50,572 nt of DNA from an uncultured Mordavella sp. (lineage in GTDB: Bacteria; Bacillota; Clostridia; Lachnospirales; Lachnospiraceae), in assembly GCA_902406105.1 (NCBI GenBank), contig CABPCP010000013.1, forward strand, positions 1 to 50,572, given 5' to 3'. This document shows, one piece after another, positions 43,473 to 50,572 of the stretch. How positions within the stretch are numbered: position 1 is the stretch's first letter; every line of letters begins with the position of its first letter. The notes beneath the pieces are model-generated. The model ran no database searches and was not told where the DNA came from. It saw only the letters and a list, made by a program, of their open reading frames with translations. A program made the translations under genes and the position numbers.

Positions 43473-43539
43473 CAATTTGGGACAGGGCTTTTTTAATCGG
43501 GGCCGGGGGATTTTTAAAAATCCCCCGGCCCCAATTAAA
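43473..43539 (-). terminator. Palindromic terminator after glmM (repeat family copy 2)
   Basis: A 21-base leader (43473-43493, identical to 44991-45011) adjoins a palindrome at 43492-43539 with one mismatch per arm. It lies two bases after the glmM stop on the minus strand. Confidence 0.7.
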
Positions 43540-43540
43540 A

Positions 43541-44887
43541 TTATTTCGCTTCTAATCCCTGCCCTTTGATCACATCTACCACCTGGCCCACATATTTTGC
43601 GCAAAGTTCATCGGTGGAAGCCTCCACCATTACACGCAGAACCGGCTCTGTACCGCTTTCTCTTACCAAGATCCTTCCATCGTCTCCCAAAGCTTCTGTT
43701 ACCGCTTCTACCGCTTTCACGACTTCCGGGTTCTCCCGCGCGGTTTTCTTATCTACTACACGCACATTCTGGAGAAGCTGCGGATAAATCTTCACTGGCT
43801 CCGCAAGTTTTGCCAGGCTCTGTTTCTTCTCCAGCATCGCTTCCATCACCATCAGAGAGGTCAGGATCCCATCTCCGGTAGTAGCGTGCTTGCTGAAAAT
43901 AATATGGCCGGACTGCTCTCCTCCCAAAGAGAAGTTGTTCTGCACCATATTTTCATACACATACTTGTCGCCCACTGCCGTCTTCTCATATTTGAGACCG
44001 GCTTTATCACAGGCTTTGTAAAGTCCCAGATTGGACATGATTGTTGTTACGATAGTATCTCCGTTTAAGCGCCCATTTTCCTTCATGTATTTTCCGCAGA
44101 TGTACAAAATCAGGTCGCCGTCCACCACATTTCCATTTTCATCTACAGCGATACACCGGTCTGCGTCTCCGTCAAACGCAAATCCTACATCCAGATGTTT
44201 CTCTTTCACATACTCCTGCAGTACTTCAATATGTGTAGATCCGCAGTTGGTATTGATATTTGTTCCATCCGGCTCACAGTTGATGGCATATGTTTTTGCG
44301 CCCAGGGCATCATACACACTCTTAGCAATGGCAAACGCGCTGCCGTTGGCGCAGTCCAAACCGATCCGCATATCCTCAAAGGAACGGGTCGCCAGCGAGA
44401 TCAGATATCCAATGTAACGGTTCCGTCCAGCCGCATAGTCGACGGTACGGCCGATATTCTCCCGTTTTGCCAGCGGAAGCTCGCCCATTTCGCCGTCAAT
44501 ATACGCTTCTATCTTCTCTTCCACCTCGGCCTCCATCTTATGGCCTTTTCCGTTGATGATCTTGATCCCATTATCATAAAACGGATTATGGCTTGCTGAA
44601 ATCATGATTCCACAGTCAAAATTATCTGTCCGGGTCACATAAGATACACTGGGCGTTGTCGTCACGTGAAGGAGATAGGCATTGGCGCCGGAAGCGGTCA
44701 GTCCGGCAGACAGCGCATCCTCAAACATATAACTGCTGCGTCTTGTATCCTTGCCGATCACGATCTTTGCCTTGTGATCCTGACCAAAATACCAGCCAAG
44801 AAACCTTCCTACTTTAAATGCATGTTCTACAGTCAGAACCTCGTTCGCTTCCCCCCGGAAGCCGTCTGTCCCAAAATATTTTCCCAT
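43541..44887 (-). CDS. glmM: Phosphoglucosamine mutase
   Basis: 448 aa. Starts GKYFGTDGFRGEANE; phospho-Ser in GIMISASHNPFYDNG, metal loop FDGDADRC, sugar loop GEQSGHI and phosphate loop RESGTEPVLRVMVE. Converts glucosamine-6-phosphate to glucosamine-1-phosphate on the way to UDP-GlcNAc and so to peptidoglycan. Identification is secure. Confidence 0.96.
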   Translation of the reverse strand: MGKYFGTDGFRGEANEVLTVEHAFKVGRFLGWYFGQDHKAKIVIGKDTRRSSYMFEDALSAGLTASGANAYLLHVTTTPSVSYVTRTDNFDCGIMISASHNPFYDNGIKIINGKGHKMEAEVEEKIEAYIDGEMGELPLAKRENIGRTVDYAAGRNRYIGYLISLATRSFEDMRIGLDCANGSAFAIAKSVYDALGAKTYAINCEPDGTNINTNCGSTHIEVLQEYVKEKHLDVGFAFDGDADRCIAVDENGNVVDGDLILYICGKYMKENGRLNGDTIVTTIMSNLGLYKACDKAGLKYEKTAVGDKYVYENMVQNNFSLGGEQSGHIIFSKHATTGDGILTSLMVMEAMLEKKQSLAKLAEPVKIYPQLLQNVRVVDKKTARENPEVVKAVEAVTEALGDDGRILVRESGTEPVLRVMVEASTDELCAKYVGQVVDVIKGQGLEAK

Positions 44888-44990
44888 AAATCAAAGTCTC
44901 TCCTTTTTGTCTTATTTGCCGATTTTTTTGCACAATCGCTTACACCTTACATATTATATTCCATTTTCCGGCATTCCACAACCTTTTTTT

Positions 44991-45049
44991 CAATTTGGGA
45001 CAGGGCTTTTTCAATTTGGGCCGGGGGATTTTTAAAAATCCCCCGGCCC
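44991..45049 (-). terminator. Palindromic terminator after the AICAR formyltransferase gene (repeat family copy 3)
   Basis: The 21-base leader (44991-45011) plus a palindrome with 16-bp perfect arms (45018-45033 and 45034-45049), close to the stop on the minus strand. Confidence 0.7.
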
Positions 45050-45058
45050 TAATTAAAA

Positions 45059-46237
45059 TTAATGGTGGAACAACCGGATTCCCGTGAATGCCATCACCAT
45101 TCCATATTTATTACATGCCTCGATCACATTATCGTCCCGCACTGAGCCTCCCGGCTGCGCCACATATTTTACGCCGCTTCTGTGAGCCCGCTCAATATTG
45201 TCTCCAAATGGGAAGAATGCGTCGGATCCAAGCGCTACGTCTGTCAGCTTGTCCAGCCACTCCCGTTTTGCCTCTCTGGTGAATACTTCCGGCTTTTCCT
45301 TAAAGATAGCCGGCCAGGCGTCATCTGACAGCACATCCATATAGTCTTCTCCCATATAGAGATCAATGGCGTTATCCCGATCCGCTCTCCGGATGGAATC
45401 TACAAACGGCAAATTCATCACCTGGGGAGACTGTCTCAGCCACCAGTTATCTGCCTTGGATCCGGCAAGTCTGGTGCAGTGGATCCTGGACTGCTGTCCT
45501 GCTCCGATTCCGATCGCCTGTCCGTCTTTGACGAAACATACGGAATTGGACTGCGTGTATTTCAGTGTGATCATAGAAATCGCCAGATCGATCTTGGCCT
45601 GCTTGGGCAGATCTTTCTCTTCTGTCACAATATGGGAGAAGAAATCATCATCGATCTTCAGTTCGTTTCTTCCCTGCTCAAATGTGATCCCATATACATC
45701 CTTATGTTCCAGCGCCGCCGGCTGATAATCCGGGTCAATCTGGATCACATTATAGTTCCCCTTCTTCTTCTCTTTCAGGATCTCCAGCGCTTCCGGCTCA
45801 TATCCCGGAGCGATCACCCCATCGGAAACTTCCCGCTTGATCAGTCTGGCCGTATCTACGTCACAGACATCGGACAGGGAAATAAAGTCCCCGAAGGAAG
45901 ACATTCTGTCCGCCCCTCTGGCTCTGGCATAGGCGCACGCCAGGGGAGACAGCTTTCCCAGATCATCCACCCAGTAGATCTTTGCCAGCGTATCGCTTAA
46001 GGGAAGGCCCACCGCCGCTCCTGCCGGAGACACGTGCTTAAAAGAAGTAGCCGCCGGAAGTCCGGTCGCTTTCTTTAACTCGCTGACCAACTGCCATCCG
46101 TTAAAGGCATCCAGGAAATTGATATAACCCGGCTTTCCGTTCAGCACTTGGATCGGCAGTTCGCTTCCATCTGCCATGTAGATCCTGGATGGTTTCTGAT
46201 TGGGGTTGCAGCCATATTTCAATTCTAATTCTTTCAT
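45059..46237 (-). CDS. purH: AICAR formyltransferase, stand-alone
   Basis: 392 aa, opening MKELELKYGCNPNQKPSRIY, with TSFKHVSPAGAAVG (catalytic Lys-His), YTQSNSVCFVKDGQAIGIGAGQQSR and DAFFPFGDNIERA. These are the transformylase half of PurH, which formylates AICAR to FAICAR. The N-terminal IMP-cyclohydrolase half of ordinary PurH (about 200 residues) is absent. The next gene upstream encodes a PurO-like cyclohydrolase, so the two steps are made by separate proteins here. Confidence 0.93.
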   Translation of the reverse strand: MKELELKYGCNPNQKPSRIYMADGSELPIQVLNGKPGYINFLDAFNGWQLVSELKKATGLPAATSFKHVSPAGAAVGLPLSDTLAKIYWVDDLGKLSPLACAYARARGADRMSSFGDFISLSDVCDVDTARLIKREVSDGVIAPGYEPEALEILKEKKKGNYNVIQIDPDYQPAALEHKDVYGITFEQGRNELKIDDDFFSHIVTEEKDLPKQAKIDLAISMITLKYTQSNSVCFVKDGQAIGIGAGQQSRIHCTRLAGSKADNWWLRQSPQVMNLPFVDSIRRADRDNAIDLYMGEDYMDVLSDDAWPAIFKEKPEVFTREAKREWLDKLTDVALGSDAFFPFGDNIERAHRSGVKYVAQPGGSVRDDNVIEACNKYGMVMAFTGIRLFHH

Positions 46238-46296
46238 TGTATTCTTTTCACTCCTTTTTCCTTCTTGATCCTGTCAAATCCTTCTTGATCCATTCG

Positions 46297-47010
46297 TTAC
46301 TGATTCTTGTTGACGATCTTTGTCTCACAGGCGCCGGAAGCAATATCAATATAGCGAACGAAGAGAGAGACTTTATTGTCTTCGTTCAGGCTGTTCCACA
46401 GAAGATCCGTAAATTCCTCAATGTCATCCAAAACTCCAATGCGTTTCGGCTCTCCCTCAAAACTTGGCAGGGGATTGCCGTCCCCCTTATAGGTGTGGAT
46501 GAAATGTCCCTCTCCCGCGACCGGTTTCTCATAGGCAAAGGTATATCTGCAGCAGCCTTCCGGCCGTCCTTCATTGCTCTTCAAAATTGACATCGCGTAA
46601 TTATAGCTGCCGTTCTCGATATGCATGATCCCGGAGATCCTGGGCGTATAATTTGGCTCGTCCGGCTCAAATTCCCTGCTTCTAAGAGACTGCTCAAAGG
46701 TCATCTGTTTATCCATTCCCTCATAAATGGTATCTGTCTGATCCCCGTTGGTCACGATCGTCTTATTCCCCAGGACACGGACCGGCGCGTAAATGATCAG
46801 GCTTGGATCTGTCAGCTTCGCCGGATCAAAAGCCTGCGTGCGGATCCCATCCCCGTCTTCCACAAAAATCCTGTTTCTGCTGTTCTCACTGCGGCCCATG
46901 ATAAAATACGCGGCCACCGCCTTTTTCCCATCCGGGCTCTTTCCAAGAATGATCCCTCTTCCGGGATAAGAATTCTCTCTTAACTCCTTTTCGATCGACC
47001 GTATCTGCAT
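46297..47010 (-). CDS. purO: IMP cyclohydrolase, PurO-like
   Basis: 237 aa from the ATG at 47010 (AAAGGAGAGG upstream). SYPGRGIILGKSPDGKKAVAAYFIMGRSENSRNR is split here as the PGRGI and YFIMGRS blocks, which with PNYTPRISG and FIHTYKGDGNPLPSFEG mark the PurO-type (archaeal-style) cyclohydrolase fold, unrelated to the PurH cyclohydrolase domain. It would close the ring of FAICAR to IMP. It precedes the formyltransferase by 59 bp and is probably co-transcribed, giving the last two steps of purine synthesis. Confidence 0.87.
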   Translation of the reverse strand: MQIRSIEKELRENSYPGRGIILGKSPDGKKAVAAYFIMGRSENSRNRIFVEDGDGIRTQAFDPAKLTDPSLIIYAPVRVLGNKTIVTNGDQTDTIYEGMDKQMTFEQSLRSREFEPDEPNYTPRISGIMHIENGSYNYAMSILKSNEGRPEGCCRYTFAYEKPVAGEGHFIHTYKGDGNPLPSFEGEPKRIGVLDDIEEFTDLLWNSLNEDNKVSLFVRYIDIASGACETKIVNKNQ

Positions 47011-47119
47011 ATGTACCTCTCCTTTTCCATTTTGGTTTATTGCGATCACATTATGGTTTTCGACTCTGGTATCATTATATATAAATCGCTGTTCTTTTTC
47101 CAGTCATATTTGAAAGATA

Positions 47120-47149
47120 TTGCATCCCGCCAATCCCGGATGATACAAT
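47120..47149 (+). promoter_or_regulatory. Promoter of the lipoprotein gene
   Basis: TTGCAT (47120-47125) and TACAAT (47144-47149) with 18 bases between, about 40 bases before the ATG. Divergent from purO. Confidence 0.65.
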
Positions 47150-47190
47150 AAAATCAAGTGATCATCATATCTTAGAGAGGGGGAATATCT

Positions 47191-48288
47191 ATGAAAAAAA
47201 TGTGCTTTTCATTACTTTTCTGTCTGCTTTTCGCGGCTGCCGTTTCCGGCTGCTCCGGATTTGGCGGGGAATCCGCCGACAAATATGTAGGAGAGCGGAT
47301 CACAGCCATGAAAGAAGAGGATACTGCTTCCTTTGCCCTGCTTCTGGATCAGGGCATCGAAGAAAGCAATTCTCTTTACACACTGCAGTTTCCCGAGGAA
47401 TTAAGAGATCCTGCTCTTTGCTTCCTGCAGGATGCTTTCCAGACCATGGATTTTGAAGTATCAAAAGCCGATGAACAGTCTGACGGCCAGTATTCCGTCA
47501 ACATCACCTTTACGCCTATTGATATCGATGCTGCCACGCAGGCCGCGCGGGAAGCCCATCTTGCCTCCATGGCCTCTGCGGATCTGACTGCGGAAACCAC
47601 CGCTCTTTTTGCGGAAAGCGGCAAAGCGCTCCAGGATTCTCCCCAATATCTGGATGAGGTCCTGGTAAGTCTGAATGTGGAAGAAACCGATGACGGCTTC
47701 TCTATTTCTGACGACCAGATGAAGGCCTTTCTCCAGGAAGCTCTGTCCGGTTATATGAAACCCTACGATTCTATCTGCGAGATCTTAGACGCACAGGATT
47801 TCCTGAAGTCCTACCTGGATGCTTCTTTTAAAGGAGATGTGACCCAGTTTGCTCTCCATACGGGACGCACGGAAGAAGAGGCGCTTGCCTGGTACGAGGC
47901 GGACGTATTTGACCCGCCTTCGGACTTAAGCGCCGCCTACCATGACCGGTACAGCGCCGCTCTAAAAGCGATCATGAAACAATGCCAGTATACCGTCGGC
48001 ATTCCCAAGAAAGAGTCCGGTATCTACAACTATACCGTAGATATTACCGTCACTCCCAACAACAGTATCCTTGAGACATTCCAAAAAATCGAGAACGGCA
48101 CCTATTACTCTATTGATGCCGTCTCCAAAGACCTGGTAGAAACCATGGAAGCCTACGCGGCCGCTCCTGCTTATGGAGAAGAAACAACTTTGTCGATCCC
48201 GCTAAACATGACGGAAATGCTGGCTGCCGGCGATGAAGACTCCACCTTTACCAACCTGGCCATGACCATTCTGCCCATGCCGGAATAA
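47191..48288 (+). CDS. Lipoprotein of unknown function
   Basis: 365 aa. Signal peptide with lipobox AVSGC (Cys21), then an acidic, mostly helical and beta mixed mature part with two similar halves (repeated YNYTVDITVTP-like and YSVNITFTP-like strands near residues 105 and 290). This suggests a duplicated domain as in DUF5105-type surface lipoproteins. Function not known. Monocistronic between its own promoter and an AT-rich stem at about 48299-48338. Confidence 0.75.
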   Translation: MKKMCFSLLFCLLFAAAVSGCSGFGGESADKYVGERITAMKEEDTASFALLLDQGIEESNSLYTLQFPEELRDPALCFLQDAFQTMDFEVSKADEQSDGQYSVNITFTPIDIDAATQAAREAHLASMASADLTAETTALFAESGKALQDSPQYLDEVLVSLNVEETDDGFSISDDQMKAFLQEALSGYMKPYDSICEILDAQDFLKSYLDASFKGDVTQFALHTGRTEEEALAWYEADVFDPPSDLSAAYHDRYSAALKAIMKQCQYTVGIPKKESGIYNYTVDITVTPNNSILETFQKIENGTYYSIDAVSKDLVETMEAYAAAPAYGEETTLSIPLNMTEMLAAGDEDSTFTNLAMTILPMPE

Positions 48289-48298
48289 TCAGCCTTTA

Positions 48299-48338
48299 GG
48301 AAATTTAACTATTTTGTTACAAAACTTTTAAATTTTCC
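48299..48338 (+). terminator. AT-rich hairpin after the lipoprotein gene
   Basis: An imperfect stem of roughly ten pairs on each side (48299-48308 and 48328-48338) around the inner dyad TTTTGTTACAAAA, followed by a T-rich stretch. A moderate terminator candidate. Confidence 0.5.
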
Positions 48339-48362
48339 TTACATTTTTAGATAGTTTTTATC

Positions 48363-48391
48363 TTGTTAACCACTCTCCCAAAGTGTAGAAT
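48363..48391 (+). promoter_or_regulatory. Promoter of the acyltransferase-3 gene
   Basis: TTGTTA (48363-48368) and TAGAAT (48386-48391), 17 bases apart. Confidence 0.65.
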
Positions 48392-48440
48392 AAGATAGCT
48401 GAAGAAAGCGGACTTATTTTGCATTTTGGGAGAGGTTTTT

Positions 48441-49478
48441 ATGGAAACTGTAAAAAAAGAACGGGATTATCTGTTTGATAACTACAAAGTCTTTCTGATC
48501 TTTCTTGTAGTGATCGGACATTTTATTGAGCCTTCTTATACAAATAATGAATTTCTTTATACTTTGAAATGGTTTATTTTTTCTTTCCATATGCCGGCAT
48601 TTATCTTTATTTCCGGTTATTTCTCCAAACGAGAACTTCCGTTTACAGAACTGATACGGAAACTTGCTGTTCCCTACCTGGTATATGAAGTAATCTATTA
48701 CCTTTTGTACTCGTTCATCCTTCACAGGCCGACTGTGCTGGATTTTCTCTCTCCTAAGTTTTCTCTCTGGTACATCCTGGCCTTATTTGTATGGAGAGCC
48801 ATCACTCCTTACGTAAAGAAAATCCCCGGTCATATGGCGCTTGCCATTGCCGCCGGCCTGCTGATCGGCTGCTCCGGCATGAAGGACAATTTCTTAAGTA
48901 TCCCAAGGATCCTAGTGTACTATCCTTTCTTCCTGGCCGGCATCCATTTTCAGAAAGAAATGGTCCAAAGACTCCGGGATCGTACCATACAGATTCTGTC
49001 TGCCTGCGGGATTCTGGCTTTTACCGCCTTTCTGATCTTTGATCCGCTTCACAAAACTTATCTGCCGAAGATATTCTACGGCAGATACAACTATGATTTT
49101 CTGGGACAAACCACCGCGGAAGGAATGATCTGCCGGCTGATCTGTTACGGCATCGGATTTGGTCTGACCTTCGCCTTCCTGGCGCTGATGTCAGCAAAGC
49201 AAAATTCGCTGTCCTATATTGGTACCCGGACAATGGGCGTCTATCTGTTCCATGGACTGATCTACTCCTCTTTGAAGTCCGCGCCTTTACTGAAAAATAT
49301 AGATACGATCCCGGAATCGCTGCTCCTGATCCTATGCTGCATAGCTCTCACTCTGTTTCTGTCCGCGCCGCTGTTTACTGCTTTTACCAACAAAGTATCC
49401 AGCCTGCGGCTTCCAGCGAAAAAAGAGCTTCCAGTCCCGGACCGTCCGTTCCAGGGCCGTCCCCGGACGTATGTATAA
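48441..49478 (+). CDS. Acyltransferase-3 family membrane protein
   Basis: 345 aa from the ATG at 48441 (GGGAGAGG upstream). About ten membrane segments; FLIFLVVIGHFIEPS has the family's His, and FIFSFHMPAFIFISGYFSKR the second conserved block. Such proteins O-acetylate or succinylate surface sugars from acyl-CoA. The acceptor here is unknown. Confidence 0.85.
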   Translation: METVKKERDYLFDNYKVFLIFLVVIGHFIEPSYTNNEFLYTLKWFIFSFHMPAFIFISGYFSKRELPFTELIRKLAVPYLVYEVIYYLLYSFILHRPTVLDFLSPKFSLWYILALFVWRAITPYVKKIPGHMALAIAAGLLIGCSGMKDNFLSIPRILVYYPFFLAGIHFQKEMVQRLRDRTIQILSACGILAFTAFLIFDPLHKTYLPKIFYGRYNYDFLGQTTAEGMICRLICYGIGFGLTFAFLALMSAKQNSLSYIGTRTMGVYLFHGLIYSSLKSAPLLKNIDTIPESLLLILCCIALTLFLSAPLFTAFTNKVSSLRLPAKKELPVPDRPFQGRPRTYV

Positions 49479-49490
49479 AGCTTGGACAGC

Positions 49491-50087
49491 TTATTCCTGA
49501 ATCTTTTCCCCTGGGTGGACGATCTGCTTCACCCAGGCTTTTTTTATCTCCCAGAGATTGCCGCACACATTGAAGATCGTCCAATCGTCAATCTCAAAGA
49601 TCCGCTTCCAGCTTTCTTTGATCCTGGCCTCTTCTTCCGGATACATTCCTTTGTAAGGTCCGTCAAAGAAAGAAAAGCGGTTGGTTATCCCCATCTCTTC
49701 CAAATGTTTCCGGTAAGCCTGCTCGTCTTCCTTGTCTTTGGGAAGATAGATCCGGTTCAGCACGTAATCCCATTTCACATCGTCAAAATAGATCACCTGG
49801 TCCTCCGGCACCTCTAACACATAGACCACCGTCCCAGGAATCGGTTTCAGGCAGTTCTCCGCGCTGATGGAGCACCAGAGGGGCGCCTTCACATCGCCTG
49901 GCTTTGGCACCCGTTTCGCCGCCTCTTTGGTAAACCAATCGTAGCTCTCCATGAAAAGAGGCGCGATATCCCCAAAATGCAGTTCCACATAGACCCGCTG
50001 ATTAATGAGACGCCCGTCCCGCTCCAACTGATACAGCGTTTTATCATTCTGCCTGGTATACAGTTTTACCGTCTTTTTCTCCTCCAT
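49491..50087 (-). CDS. DUF3841 protein
   Basis: 198 aa from the ATG at 50087 (GGAGG ten bases upstream; another ATG three codons earlier lies too close to that site). Soluble, rich in Trp and acidic residues (APLWCSISAENCLKP, VYVLEVPEDQVIYFDD, FFDGPYKGMYPEEE). I recognise the DUF3841 pattern; no function is known to me. Its last 50 bases overlap, on the opposite strand, the terminator of the acyltransferase gene. Confidence 0.75.
   Translation of the reverse strand: MEEKKTVKLYTRQNDKTLYQLERDGRLINQRVYVELHFGDIAPLFMESYDWFTKEAAKRVPKPGDVKAPLWCSISAENCLKPIPGTVVYVLEVPEDQVIYFDDVKWDYVLNRIYLPKDKEDEQAYRKHLEEMGITNRFSFFDGPYKGMYPEEEARIKESWKRIFEIDDWTIFNVCGNLWEIKKAWVKQIVHPGEKIQE
49510..49545 (+). terminator. 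Terminator of the acyltransferase-3 gene
   Basis: 8-bp stem (49510-49517 with 49530-49537) followed by CTTTTTTT. It lies inside the 3' coding end of the convergent DUF3841 gene. Confidence 0.85.
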
Positions 50088-50120
50088 CCTTCCCATACCT
50101 CCGTTTCCGGCTTACGCCTT

Positions 50121-50441
50121 CTAAAACACATATTTTCTCCACTGAAACTGTTTCATATCTACATATCCGCTCTGAACGCGGACTCCTTCCGCCCGAAGGA
50201 GTTCTGCCTGCCGGTTATCCGCTTCCGGCCCAAAAGCCGAGGAAAGCCTTCCTTCCTTTGTCACTACACGATGGCAGGGGATCTCGCTTCCTTCCGGCGC
50301 TTCATGAAGGGCATAGCCTACCACTCTGGCCCATCTGCGGTTGCCGGCCAGGGCCGCCACCTGGCCGTAAGACGCCACCTGCCCCTCTGGGATCTGGCGG
50401 ACCACCTCATAGATTTTCTCAAAGGTGTTCTTCTCTTCCAT
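50121..50441 (-). CDS. Short MGMT/alkyltransferase-like protein
   Basis: 106 aa: FEKIYEVVRQIPEGQVASYGQVA and the active-site block IPCHRVV with the acceptor Cys kept. Full Ogt enzymes are about 165 aa; this is only the C-terminal DNA-binding/active-site domain. Atl-like proteins of this length usually have Trp for Cys and only flag lesions. The retained Cys suggests possible alkyl transfer from O6-alkylguanine. GGAAGG lies before the ATG. Confidence 0.88.
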   Translation of the reverse strand: MEEKNTFEKIYEVVRQIPEGQVASYGQVAALAGNRRWARVVGYALHEAPEGSEIPCHRVVTKEGRLSSAFGPEADNRQAELLRAEGVRVQSGYVDMKQFQWRKYVF

Positions 50442-50535
50442 GGCCTTCCTTCCAATCCTTAATTTCTTTCAGCCGCCGTCCTACTTGTTTCTCCTGTCCC
50501 TGCTGTCCCGGATGATAGTAGACGGTTCCTTCCAT
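50419..50535 (-). CDS. Possible 38-aa ORF upstream of the MGMT-like gene
   Basis: A short frame beginning MEGTVYYHPGQQGQEK overlaps the MGMT-like gene by 23 bp in another frame. The ribosome site is poorly spaced (AGGGG directly before the ATG). It may be chance, or the tail of a gene whose rest lies beyond the window. I do not recognise it. Confidence 0.2.
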   Translation of the reverse strand: MEGTVYYHPGQQGQEKQVGRRLKEIKDWKEGHGREEHL

Positions 50536-50572
50536 CCCCTACGGCATACACTGCATATGGGTCAGTTTCTCT

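Noticed and set aside
41139..45049. Composite transposon bounded by the repeated palindromes
   Set aside because: The genes between are ordinary housekeeping genes, no transposase is present and no target-site duplications are visible.

Overview
The window reads as ordinary chromosome of a gut-type Firmicute, most likely a member of the Lachnospiraceae. I infer this from the strong AGGAGG ribosome sites, the TTGACA/TATAAT-type promoters, the many HxlR, LysR and two-component regulators, the COG2252-type purine permeases and an AICAR transformylase separated from its cyclohydrolase. I see no rRNA, tRNA, CRISPR array, phage or insertion-sequence genes. Genus and species cannot be fixed from the sequence alone.

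Layout. 1-3.4 kb: purine salvage on the minus strand (NCS2 permease, adenine deaminase, start of phosphopentomutase). 3.5-7.4 kb: a response regulator / ABC ATPase / ABC permease / histidine kinase cassette of the peptide-resistance type with a small DUF2007 gene. 7.4-9.6 kb: a ketopantoate-reductase-like enzyme and an Rpn-type nuclease with a 42-bp tandem repeat. 9.8-13.5 kb: a very large MacB/FtsX-type ABC protein. 13.5-21.5 kb: the most interesting region, a tightly coupled minus-strand operon. In order of transcription it encodes a Lys-rich lipoprotein, a DltA-like adenylation enzyme, a fold-type III PLP decarboxylase, a carrier protein, an MBOAT acyltransferase, an SGNH protein, a response regulator and a histidine kinase. 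21.7-25.4 kb: a heterodimeric ABC exporter. 25.5-31.8 kb: two LysR regulators, an HxlR/TetR-like hybrid regulator, a YkvI-type membrane protein and, divergently, an old-yellow-enzyme-type flavin reductase. 31.8-33.7 kb: a RelE/Phd-type toxin-antitoxin pair and an MFS carrier. 33.8-38.9 kb: a second NCS2 permease, a PTS enzyme I homologue with cysteine synthase, a cold-shock protein and a nitroreductase. 39-41 kb: an XRE-cupin regulator and an amidohydrolase. 41-47 kb: enolase, a YitT-type membrane protein, GlmM, AICAR formyltransferase and a separate PurO-like IMP cyclohydrolase. 47-50.5 kb: a lipoprotein, an acyltransferase-3 membrane protein, a DUF3841 protein and a short MGMT-family protein.

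How the central operon may work (inference): the DltA-like enzyme loads an amino acid on the carrier. Its by-eye pocket differs from DltA by a Lys where DltA has Met. The PLP enzyme may decarboxylate the tethered or free amino acid, as BtrK does on carrier BtrI. The MBOAT and SGNH proteins would then export the group and esterify it to a surface polymer, as DltB and DltD do with D-alanine. The terminal two-component system, and an ATTTAGA direct repeat with a 10-bp period upstream of the first gene, suggest autoregulation. I do not know a described system with exactly this composition.

Regulatory DNA is unusually readable here. Promoters with good boxes and spacing precede many transcription units. 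Two divergent promoters at 29.55-29.68 kb are near mirror images built on a 14-bp inverted repeat. A family of perfect or near-perfect GC-rich palindromes ends three housekeeping genes (eno, glmM and the AICAR formyltransferase gene).
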